Assembly: GCA_964036295.1 (NCBI GenBank)
Contig: OZ038468.1
Location: forward strand, 17,114,683 to 17,178,682
Direction of reading: 5' to 3'
Source of the DNA: Plumapathes pennacea
Taxonomy: Eukaryota > Cnidaria > Anthozoa > Antipatharia > Myriopathidae
Length of the DNA: 64,000 nucleotides
Below the pieces are notes generated by a model. It searched no databases, was not told the origin of the DNA, and saw nothing but the letters and a program-made list of their open reading frames with translations. Made by a program: the position numbers and the translations under genes. Of this stretch, positions 21,501-32,789 are shown piece by piece (position 1 is the first letter of the stretch; the number at the start of each line of letters is the position of its first letter).

Positions 21501-24500
21501 AAAAACCATCGGCATAGTCCCAGGAACGTTTACTGAAAGTTTCATGCGATTCTGAGATGGTCGAAAAATCTTGGAATTTTGACAAAATACTAAGGCTATA
21601 GCACAGGGTTTTTTGCCGATTTTGGCCAAAAATTGAAAACTCTTGAAACTTTCAGGAAATTTTCTTGGGACTATTACAAGACTTTTCGCAATACATCTTC
21701 CTTATCTATCTTCATCCGTTGGCGAGATATAGCAGCTTAACTCGAAAGGTGTGATAAATTAATTAGTGCATGATTTGCTGTAATTTGCTGTAATTTCTCA
21801 CGACGCGCGGCCTAAAAGTTTACAAAAACTATGAAAAAACCGTCGGCATAGTCCCAGGAACGTTTCCTGAAAGTTTCATGCGATTCTGAGATGGTCGAAA
21901 ATTCTTGGAATTTTGACAAAATACTAAGACTATAGCACAGGGTTTTTTGCCGATTTTGGCCAAAAACTGAAAACTCTTGAAACTTTCAGGAAACCTTCTC
22001 TGGACTATTACAAGACTTTTTGCAATACATCTTCCTTATCTATCTTCATCCGTTGGCGAGATATAGCAGCTTAACTCGAAATGTTTGATGAATCAATTAA
22101 TGCATGATTTGCTGTAATTTGCTGTAATTTCTCACGACGCGCGGCCTAAAAGTTTACAAAAATTATGCAAAAACCGTCGGCATAGTCCCAGGAACGTTTA
22201 CTGAAAGTTTCATGCGATTCTGAGATGGTCGAAAAATCTTGGATTTTTGACAAAATACTAAGGCTATAGCACAGGGTTTTTTGCCGATTTTGGCCAAAAA
22301 CTGAAAACTCTTGAAACTTTCAGGAAACCTTCTCTGGACTATTACAAGACTTTTTGCATTACATCTTCCTTATCTATCTTCATCCGTTGGCGAGATATAG
22401 CAGCTTAACTCGAAAGGTGTGATGAATCAATTAATGCATGATTTGCTGTAATTTGCTGTAATTTCTCACGACGCGCGGCCTAAAAGTTTACAAAAACTAT
22501 GCAAACTCCATCGGCATAGACCCAGGAACGTTTCCTGAAAGTTTCATGCGATTCCGAGATGGTTGAAAAATCTTGGAATTTTGACAAAATACTAAGGCTA
22601 TAGCACAGGGTTTTTTGCCGATTTTGGCCAAAAACTGAAAACTCTTGAAACTTTCAGGAAACCTTCTTTGGACTATTACAAGACTTTTTGCAGTACATCT
22701 TCCTTATCTATCTTCATCCGTTGACGAGATATAGCAGCTTAACTCGAAAGGTGTGATGAATTAATTAGTGCATGATTTGCTGTAATTTGCTGTAATTTCT
22801 CACGACGCGCGGCCTAAAAGTTTACAAAAACTATGCAAACTCCGTCGGCATAGTCCCAGGAACTTTTCCTGAAAGTTTCATGCGATTCTGAGATGGTTGA
22901 AAAATCTTGGAATTTTGACAAAATACTAAGGCTATAGCACAGGGTTTTTTGCCGATTTTGGCCAAAAACTGAAAACTCTTGAAACTTTCAGGAAACCTTC
23001 TTTGGACTATTACAAGGCTTTTTGCAGTACATCTTCCTTATCTATCTTCATCCGTTGGCGAGATATAGCAGCTTAACTCGAAAGGTGTGATGAATTAATT
23101 AGTCCATGATTTGCTGTAATTTGCTGTAATTTCTCACGACGCGCGGCCTAAAAGTTTGCAAAAACTATGCAAACTCCGTCGGCATAGTCCCAGGAACGTT
23201 TCCTGAAAGTTTCATGCGATTCTGAGATGGTTGAAAAATCTTGGAATTTTGACAAAATACTAAGGCTATAGCACAGGGTTTTTTGCCGATTTTGGCCAAA
23301 AACTGAAAACTCTTGAAACTTTCAGGAAACCTTCTTTGGACTATTACAAGACTTTTTGCAGTACATCTTCCTTATCTATCTTCATCCGTTGGCGAGATAT
23401 AGCAGCTTAACTCGAAAGGTGTGATGAATTAATTAGTGCATGATTTGCTGTAATTTGCTGTAATTTCTCACGACGCGCGGCCTAAAAGTTTACAAAAACT
23501 ATGCAAAAACCGTCGGCATAGTCCAAGGAACGTTTACTGAAAGTTTCATGCGATTCTGAGATGGTCGAAAAATCTTGGAATTTTGACAAAATACTAAGGC
23601 TATAGCACAGGGTTTTTTGCCGATTTTGGCCAAAAACTGAAAACTCTTGAAACTTTCAGGAAACCTTCTCTGGACTATTACAAGACTTTTTGCAATACAT
23701 CTTCCTTATCTATCTTCATCCGTTGGCGAGATATAGCAGCTTAACTCGAAAGGTGTGATGAATCAATTAATGCATGATTTGCTGTAATTTGCTGTAATTT
23801 CTCACGACGCGCGGCCTAAAAGTTTACAAAAACTATGCAAACTCCGTCGGCATAGTCCCAGGAACGTTTCCTGAAAGTTTCATGTGATTCTGAGATGGTT
23901 GAAAAATCTTGGAATTTTGACAAAATACTAAGGCTATAGCACAGAGTTTTTTGCCGATTATGGCCAAAAATTGAAAACTCTTGAAACTTTCAGGAAACCT
24001 TCCTTGGACTATTAGAAGACTTTTTGCAATACATTTTCCTTATCTATCTTCATCCGTTGCCGAGATATAACAGCTTAACTCGAAAGGTGTGAGGAATTAA
24101 TTAATGCATGATTTCCTGTTAAATTTTTTCTAATTTCTCACGACGCGCGGGCTAAAAGTTTACAAAAACTATGCAAACTCCGTCGGCATAGTCCCAGGAA
24201 CGTTTCCTGAAAGTTTCATGCGATTCTGAGATGGTCGAAAAATCTTGGAATTTTGACAAAATACTAAGGCTATAGCACAGGGTTTTTTGCCGATTTTGGC
24301 CAAAAACTGAAAACTCTTGAAACTTTCAGGAAACCTTTTTGGGACTATTTCAAGACTTTTTGCAATACATCTTCCTTATCTATCTTCATCCGTTGGCGAG
24401 ATATAGCAGCTTAACTCGAAAGGTGTGATAAATTAATTAGTGCATGATTTGCTGTAATTTGCTCTAATTTCTCACGACGCGCGGCCTAAAAGTTTACAAA

Positions 24501-27500
24501 AACTATGCAATCTCCGTCGGCATAGTCCCAGGAACGTTTACTGAAAGTTTCATGCGATTCTGAGATGGTCGAAAAATCTTGGAATTTTGACAAAATACTA
24601 AGGCTATAGCACAGGGTTTTTTGCCGATTTTGGCCAAAAATTGAAAACTCTTGAAACTTTCAGGAAACCTTCCTTGGACTATTACAAGACTTTTTGCTAT
24701 AAATCTTCCTTATCTATCTTCAGCCGTTGGCGAGATATAGCAGCTTAACTCGAAAGGTGTGATGAATTAATTAGTGCATGATTTGCTGTAATTTGCTCTA
24801 ATTTCTCACGACGCGCGGCCTAAAAGTTTACAAAAATTATGAAAAAACCGTCGGCATAGTCCCAGGAACGTTTCCTGAAAGTTTCATGCGATTCTGAGAT
24901 GGTCGAAAAATCTTGGAATTTTGACAAAATACTAAGGCTATAGCACAGGGTTTTTTGCCGATTTTGGCCAAAAACTGAAAACTCTTGAAACTTTCAGGAA
25001 ACCTTCTCTGGACTATTACAAGACTTTTTGCAATACATCTTCCTTTTCTATCTTCATCCGTTGGCGAGATATAGCAGCTTAACTCGAAAGGTGTGATGAA
25101 TCAATTAATGCATGATTTGCTGTAATTTGCTGTAATTTCTCACGACGCGCGGCCTAAAAGTTTACAAAAATTATGCAAAAACCGTCGGCATAGTCCCAGG
25201 AACGTTTACTGAAAGTTTCATGCGATTCTGAGATGGTCGAAAAATCTTGGAATTTTGACAAAATACTAAGGCTATAGCACAGGGTTTTTTGCCGATTTTG
25301 GCCAAAAACTGAAAACTCTTGAAACTTTCAGGAAACCTTCTCTGGACTATTACAAGACTTTTTGCATTACATCTTCCTTATCTATCTTCATCCGTTGGCG
25401 AGATATAGCAGCTTAACTCGAAAGGTGTTATGAATCAATTAATGCATGATTTGCTGTAATTTGCTGTAATTTCTCACGACGCGCGGCCTAAAAGTTTACA
25501 AAAACTATGCAAACTCCATCGGCATAGTCCCAGGAACGTTTCCTGAAAGTTTCATGCGATTCTGAGATGGTTGAAAAATCTTGGAATTTTGACAAAATAC
25601 TAAGGCTATAGCACAGGGTTTTTTGCCGATTTTGGCCAAAAACTGAAAACTCTTGAAACTTTCAGGAAACCTTCTTTGGACTATTACAAGACTTTTTGCA
25701 GTACATCTTCCTTATCTATCTTCATCCGTTGGCGAGATATAGCAGCTTAACTCGAAAGGTGTGATGAATTAATTAGTGCATGATTTGCTGTAATTTGCTG
25801 TAATTTCTCACGACGCGCGGCCTAAAAGTTTACAAAAACTATGCAAACTCCGTCGGCATAGTCCCAGGAACGTTTCCTTAAAGTTTCATGCGATTCTGAG
25901 ATGGTTGAAAAATCTTGGAATTTTGACAAAATACTACGGCTATAGCACAGGGTTTTTTGCCGATTTTGGCCAAAAACTGAAAACTCTTGAAATTTTCAGG
26001 AAATCTTCTTTGGACTATTACAAGACTTTTTGCAATACATCTTCCTTATCTATCTTCATCCGTTGGCGAGATATAGCAGCTTAACTCGAAAGGTGTGATG
26101 AATTAATTAGTGCATGATTTGCTGTAATTTGCTGTAATTTCTCACGACGCGCGGCCTAAAAGTTTACAAAAATTATGCAAACTCCGTCGGCATAGTCCCA
26201 GGAACGTTTCCTGAAAGTTTCATGCGATTCTGAGATGGTTGAAAAATCTTGGAATTTTGACAAAATACTAAGGCTATAGCACAGGGTTTTTTCCCGATTT
26301 TGGCCAAAAATTGAAAACTCTTGAAACTTTCAGGAAACTATCTTTGGACTATTACAAGACTTTTTGCAATACATCTTCCTTATCTATCTTCATCCGTTGG
26401 CGAGATATAGCAGCTTAACTCGAAAGGTGTGATGAATTAATTAGTGCATGATTTGCTGTAATTTGCTGTAATTTCTCACGACGCGCGGCCTAAAAGTTTA
26501 CAAAAACTATGAAAAAACCGTCGGCATAGTCCCAGGAATGTTTCCTGAAAAATTCATGCGATTCTGAGATGGTTGAAAAATCTTGGAATTTTGACAAAAT
26601 ACTAAGGCTATAGCACAGGGTTTTTTGCCGATTTTGGCCAAAAATTGAAAACTCTTGAAACTTTCAGGAAACCTTCTCTGGACTATTACAAGACTTTTTG
26701 CAATACATCTTCCTTATCTATCTTCATCCGTTGGCGAGATATAGCAGCTTAACTCGAAAGGTGTGATGAATTAATTAGTGCATGATTTGCTGTAATTTTC
26801 TGTAATTTCTCACGACGCGCGGGCTAAAAGTTTACAAAAATTATGCAAAAACCGTCGGCATAGTCCCAGGAACGTTTCCTGAAAGTTTCATGCGATTCTG
26901 AGATGGTTGAAAAATCTTGGAATTTTGACAAAATACTAAGGCTATAGCACAGGGTTTTTTCCCGATTTTGGCCAAAAATTGAAAACTCTTGAAACTTTCA
27001 GGAAACCTTCTTTGGATTATTACAAGACTTTTTGCAATACATCTTCCTTATCTATCTTCATCCGTTGGCGAGATATAGCAGCTTAACTCGAAAGGTGTGA
27101 TGAATTAATTAGTGCATGATTTGCTGTAATTTGCTGTAATTTCTCACGACGCGCGGCCTAAAAGTTTACAAAAACTATGCAAACTCCGTCGGCATAGTCC
27201 CAGGAACGTTTCCTGAAAGTTTCATGCGATTCTGAGATGGTCGAAAAATCTTGGAATTTTGACAAAATACTAAGGCTATAGCACAGGCTTTTTTGCCGAT
27301 TTTTGCTAAAAACTGAAAACTTTTGAAACTTTCAGGAAACCTTCTTTGGACTATTAGAAGACTTTTTGCAATACATTTTCCTTATCTATCTTCATCCGTT
27401 GGCGAGATATAGCAGCTTAACTCGAAAGGTGTGATGAATTAATTAGTGCATGATTTGCTGTAATTTGCTGTAATTTCTCACGACGCGCGGCCTAAAAGTT

Positions 27501-28955
27501 TACAAAAACTATGCAAACTCCGTCGGCATAGTCCCAGGAACGTTTCCTGAAAGTTTCATGCGATTCTGAGATGGTCGAAAAATCTTGGAATTTTGACAAA
27601 ATACTAAGGCTATAGCACAGGGTTTTTTTCCGATTTTTGCTAAAAACTGAAAACTCTTGAAACTTTCAGGAAACCTTCTCTGGACTATTACAAGACTTTT
27701 TGCAATACATCTTCCTTATCTATCTTCATCCGTTGGCGAGATATAGCAGCTTAACTCGAAAGGTGTGATGAATTAATTAGTGCATGATTTGCTGTAATTT
27801 GCTGTAATTTCTCACGACGCGCGGCCTAAAAGTTTACAAAAATTATGCAAAAACCGTCGGCATAGTCCCAGGAACGTTTCCTGAAAGTTTCATGCGATTC
27901 TGAGATGGTCGAAAAATCTTGGAATTTTGACAAAATACTAAGGCTATAGCACAGGGTTTTTTGCCGATTTTGGCCAAAAACTGAAAACTCTTGAAACTTT
28001 CAAGAAACCTTCTTTGGACTATTACAAGACTTTTTGCAATACATCTTCCTTATCTATCTTCATCCGTTGGCGAGATATAGCAGCTTAACTCGAAAGGTGT
28101 GATGAATTAATTAGTGCATGATTTGCTGTAATTTGCTGTAATTTCTCACGACGCGCGGCCTAAAAGTTTACAAAAACTATGCAAAAACCGTCGGCATAGT
28201 CCCAGGAACGTTTCCTGAAAGTTTCATGCGATTCTGAGATGGTCGAAAAATCTTGGAATTTTGACAAAATACTTAGGCTATAGCACAGGGATTTTTTGCC
28301 GATTTTGGCTAAAAATTGAAAACTCTTGAAACTTTCAGGAAACCTTCTTTGGACTATTACAAGACTTTTTGCAATACATCTTCCTTATCTATCTTCATCC
28401 GTTGGCGAGATATAGCAGCTTAACTCGAAAGGTGTGATGAATTAATTAGTGCATGATTTGCTGTAATTTGCTGTAATTTCTCACGACGCGCGGCCTAAAA
28501 GTTTACAAAAACTATGCAAACTCCGTCGGCATAGTCCCAGGAACGTTTCCTGAAAGTTTTATGCGATTCTGAGATGGTTGAAAAATCTTGGAATTTTGAC
28601 AAAATACTAAGGCTATAGCACAGGGTTTTTTGCCGAATTTGGCCAAAAACTGAAAACTCTTGAAACTTTCAGGAAACCTTCTCTGGACTATTACAAGACT
28701 TTTTGCAATACATCTTCCTTATCTATCTTCATCCGTTGGCGAGATATAGCAGCTTAACTCGAAAGGTGTGATGAATTAATTAGTGCATGATTTGCTGTAA
28801 TTTGCTGTAATTTCTCACGACGCGCGGCCTAAAAGTTTACAAATACTATGCAAACTCCGTCGGCATAGTCCCAGGAACGTTTCCTGAAAGTTTCATGTGA
28901 TTCTGAGATGGTCGAGAAATCTTGGAATTTTGACAAAATACTAAGGCTATAGTCT
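15526..28955 (-). repeat. ~335-bp satellite, reverse block, about 40 monomers
   Basis: The landmark GGCATAGTCC recurs about every 334 bp from about 15,826 to about 28,860, roughly 40 times. Monomers are very similar but fall into subtypes, for example GTTGCCGAGATATAACAGC with TTCCTGTTAAATTTTTTC versus GTTGGCGAGATATAGCAGC with TTGCTGTAATTTGCTG. Subtype order is partly repeated at offsets of about 3.0 and 4.34 kb. No open frame of 60 codons exists in the block. Confidence 0.95.
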
Positions 28956-29210
28956 GTTAAAGTTTGGCGAGTTAGGATACGGATTTTGGGCAAAAATTGA
29001 AAACTCTAGAAACTTTAAGGAAACTTTCGTGGGACTATAGCAAGACATTTTGGAATATATTTGCTTTATTTATCTTCGTCCGTTGGCGAGATATTGCTGC
29101 ACAACCGCACAAATGCCTCACTTCTCGTTATAGTCCTAGTAAGGTTTCTTGAAAGTTAGAAGGATTTAAATTTCTGGTCAAAATGGGCAGATTTTTTACA
29201 CAAAGTGAAG
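28956..29210. repeat. Diverged right edge of the satellite with a second orientation switch
   Basis: After 28,955 similarity drops sharply. One diverged reverse monomer can be followed (ATTGAAAACTCTAGAAACTT, CCGTTGGCGAGATATTG). From about 29,135 the sequence reads in forward orientation (AAGGTTTCTTGAAAGTT, then CTGGTCAAAATGGGCAG). The switch again lies at the inverted arm. Confidence 0.65.
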
Positions 29211-29582
29211 ACTATGGCCTTAAATTTTTGGTGAGTCTACACTCTTTGGGAGCAGGAGCGTTAACCGCTTCCATTCTTACGGGAGCAAGACCGGTAAGTG
29301 CTCCCACTCTTTGGGCACTGTTACTTGAGGAGGAGTGGTAACCACACTCGCAGGAGCGGCAATAATGGACTTGAAAGGAAATTACATCCTTTAGGACTTT
29401 CTGGTTGCAGATACGGGATCGATATTTTTTACGCACGTGAGGCCCGCCCGAAGGATTACAGTACACGTTAAATTTTATTTCATCTTGGTTTACACCTAGA
29501 ATTGAACAAGGTCGTGATCGCCTTGCTTTGGTCTGATGACGCAAACTTTGGGTCAAAGTAAAGTTTCTCCTTTACAATTCTA

Positions 29583-29980
29583 CCCACAGCTATGCAATCC
29601 AGTAAGGAGAATCTGGCGTCTGATACTCAAGAAAAATATATAGGAATGATGTAATGAGAACTGATACTGTATAACTAGCTTTCATCTAAGCTACAATCAT
29701 GGTCAAAATTGTTGGGACGATTTCAAGTTTACCCCCTGGTTCGGTTTATAGTTGCACCGCGGGCCAACATTGAATGGAGGGGAGGGGGAGGGACTTGAAA
29801 ACAAGAAATTTAAGACCCACATAGGTTGTACGGATTTTTATTGTGCTCCGGATGTGCGTAAGAAGAGTGTCCCAACGACTTTTGACCATTATTGTAGCTA
29901 TCAAAAGGCAAGTTATCCGTACTGTATGATGCTTAAAACAGGCGAAATTTGTAGTTCACTCTTGGTATTGAAGGTGTGAG
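29583..29980. mobile_element. Degraded M1 MITE split by a nested TA MITE
   Basis: Left part 29583-29690 (CAGTAAGGAGAATC, AATGATGTAATGAGAACTGA) and right part 29898-29980 (ATCAAAAGGCAAGTTATCC, ACTCTTGGTATTGAAGG) rejoin as one M1 copy when 29691-29897 is removed. Confidence 0.7.
29691..29897. mobile_element. TA-target MITE, copy 2, inserted in an M1 copy
   Basis: Ends CTACAATCATGGTCAAAA and TTTTGACCATTATTGTAG. Removing the element with one TA restores AAGCTAGCTATC, the same length as the M1 consensus GAGCAAGGTATC with 9 of 12 matches. This fixes the target duplication as TA, as in Tc1/mariner-type elements (inference from family knowledge). Confidence 0.88.
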
Positions 29981-30492
29981 GTTGTTTTCCATATCCGGAA
30001 ACTGCCACGATTAGTTCGCGATAGTTTCCGACAGGTTGCCGACACCCCGACAGTCGCAAACCGTACGCAACCAAGCGTAAACTTCGAACGACCAAATATA
30101 TGATATATGAAATGGTTTTCTATTTATCGTTCACAATTCAAACAATTTGCAACTCAGCTTTTATGTAAGCTATTAAAAGCCAAGTTTTCCATACTGTATC
30201 AAAAAACTGAAATCTTCAACTTCAGTCACAGGCACCAGTCTAGAACACCTACCTTCTGCTGTAGTGATGATGACCTTTTTTGGCTGTGAACGTTTGTAAA
30301 TGAGTTTTCTATCGCACACCCTTGACACCGTGGAAATACGTTTTTTCGGCCGTGCGGTCAAGTGCAGATTTTGTGATTCAGTAAAACCTCAAAACTTAGG
30401 CAATTAATTATTAGGACTCGATGCTCAAGTATAAGTTAGTTCAATACACCATTCTGTAATTTGCACAAGAAAAACTAGGCTTGCACACAATG

Positions 30493-30701
30493 TTAACCCT
30501 TTCACCCCAACAGTGATCCACTTCGATTTTCTCCTTCAGTTTCTCACCAGAAACTTATGATACAGTAGGGAGAACTTGGCTTTTGATACCTTGCTGAGAT
30601 GAAAGCTGATTAAACTATTGATTCTCACTATATTACTCACACATTTTCTTCTTAAAAGGTTGGGAGAATCTGCATTTTGAGGTTGGGAGTGAAAGGGTTA
30701 A
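30493..30701 (-). mobile_element. M1 MITE copy with both ends
   Basis: Begins TTAACCCTTTCACCCC and ends TTGGGAGTGAAAGGGTTAA, ~209 bp, with a clear terminal inverted repeat. Useful as a reference copy of the family. Confidence 0.88.
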
Positions 30702-31147
30702 ATTTATGGCGACAAACACTGACCAACGAAAGTGACGTCAAGAATGCATTTCCGCGGTGTTGACGCATTTGGACGAACGCGACCGTTTGTGCATGATTTG
30801 TAATTGGTTATATAATCACTTCCTTTTCCACGCATGCATGTTCTCATTCCTTTTACACGAGCATGAATTTTAAAACGACTTAGTGACGAGTTTATCTCGA
30901 AACATTATTTCCTTAAAATAGTCGCTAAAGCTGAACTGTTGCGAACACTGAAAGTGTTGACTTGAAAGCATAATGCACAGGTTAAAATATTATACGACAA
31001 GTTCCTTGCAAATGCTTGAGTCGTACCCATTCTTAAAAAACGTAATGTCCTTTGATAGTATTAATATTTTTCGTTATTTATACCTGCTCGACTAGAATTT
31101 CGTTAACAAAGGATAAAGGAAGAGCACGCCTTAAACTAATCAGCCAC

Positions 31148-31399
31148 AGGCCATGTCACACCAATGCGTTTTGATTTGCTAAAAACGCATATATTTTTAT
31201 GCGCATTCACCTTCCGTCCACACTGAAACAATGACTTGAAAACCGGAAGTTTGTGAAAACGGAGGTTTTCAGAAACGGTTTCCAAAGTGAAACAAATTCG
31301 GAAGCAGATGCGTTTTTAAACCGCGGAGGATTAGTGTGGACGGGAGAAAACGGACGTTCCTGGAAACGCATGAAAACGCATTAGTGTGGACGTAGCATC
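31148..31399. mobile_element. MITE-like element with AATGCGTTTT ends
   Basis: Left end CACACCAATGCGTTTTGATT and right end GAAAACGCATTAGTGTGGAC form an imperfect inverted repeat. The interior is rich in GTCCACACT and AAAACG motifs, as in the element at 53326-53714, so the two may be related. Confidence 0.6.
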
Positions 31400-32359
31400 G
31401 AGGCTGTACGCCGCGAAACGGCACACATTGATTCGTACAACTATCAATTTCTACCATTTTTCTGCTCATTTGACTATACAGCTCTAAATTTGGCTGCATG
31501 ACGTGCTCTTTTCCGCGATGCCGCTTCAATATTGTTTGTTCCAAGAAAGTAAATTCAAGTCAATTGGCAGTGACCATGATCCATGAAAGTGGTTTATAGG
31601 CCTTTGCACTTCCAAGCCTTGGGTTTGATAAACAGATTCGTATGACTAAATACAACCACTACATTTCACTTACGTTTACCACAGAATTACTTATTTACTG
31701 TATAGACATTTTAGAGTACATACTTACATGCAATTACGCCCTGAGAGGGCAAAATCTACACTTCAACACAAATGAACCAACCCCCAAACCAAGCGATGTA
31801 CACTTGCTGGAGACAAGTGGCAATAAAGTCTGTGCAGGCGCGAACTTCCAGCGTTTTTGATCAGCGGATATGTAAACAGTTCTTTTGCGGTGAATGTCCA
31901 CAGACAAACTACAAAATCCACTTCTCAACACAGAAGCTAAAACAATAACTCTTATTAATTTAGCTTCTTTCCAAAAGCACCCTTGACACTTGGACGTTTT
32001 ACCGAAAAAAGCCGCCGAACTTTGCAGTTGCCGAAGTACTGTACTGTACGCTGGACAGAAATCGCTGGCGGTTCTCGCCTGCGCAGACATAATTGCGACC
32101 TGCCCTCATTGTGTACTATACAGCAACCCCTTACAGAGTCATAATAAGTTACCGTTGGGTATGAAAAGATAAAGTTCTGGCTGGCCATTCTCACAGCAGC
32201 AGACGGTTCACGCTCTTGGAGCATACACGGTCTGCAACATTGTCGAACGACGGCATTCCTGTTGGTTGTGAGTCTTCAGTGTGCACCAGAAGCCCTGAAA
32301 ATAAGGCAGTTTACCAGTAAGACTCACTGAAAATTATGCTACCAGGTTAATGCTTTCTT

Positions 32360-32786
32360 AACACAGTTCCTGAAAACAAAACAACCCTTTCTGCACACAG
32401 TTTCTAGGAACACAACAACCCTTTCTAAACAGTTTCTAGGAACACAACAACCCTCTCTGCACACTGAGTTTCTGGGAACAAAACAACCCATTCTGGTCAC
32501 AGTTTCTACTAGAAACACAACAACCCTTTCTAAACACAGTTTCTAGGAACACAACAACCTTTTCTGCACACAGTTTCTAGGAACAAAACAACCCTTTCTG
32601 TACAGTTTCTAGGGACAAAAGAACCGTTTCTGGTCACAGTTTCTAGAAACACAACAACCCTTTCTAAACACAGTTTCTAGGAACACAACAACCTTTTCTG
32701 CACACAGTTTCTAGGAACAAAACGACCCTTTCTGTACAGTTTCTAGGGACAAAAGAACCGTTTCTGGTCACAGTTTCTAGAAACAC
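32360..32786. repeat. ~36-48-bp minisatellite abutting the CRTC stop codon
   Basis: About ten units of the type CAGTTTCTAGGAACACAACA followed by ACCCTTTCTG. A block of several units is repeated with a ~130-bp offset (32577 and 32713). The last unit ends 3-4 bases from the CRTC stop codon on the minus strand. Confidence 0.9.
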
Positions 32787-32789
32787 AAC

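Larger units (their letters stand above)
29981..32359. other. Gene-free DNA between the satellite and CRTC
   Basis: No exon was recognised. Contains an M1 copy (30493-30701) and a MITE-like element (31148-31399). Open frames at 31269-31544, 31734-32090 and 31955-32224 (minus) have no family motif. Part near 32,170-32,310 could be CRTC 3' UTR or an alternative last exon. Confidence 0.5.

Noticed and set aside
14150-29210. Regular repeats resembling a CRISPR array
   Set aside because: The period is ~335 bp with no unique spacers, in an intron-containing animal genome; it is satellite DNA.
31734-32224. Two overlapping minus-strand frames downstream of CRTC
   Set aside because: No family motif; they probably lie in CRTC 3' flank. 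Part may be an alternative last exon, noted with CRTC.
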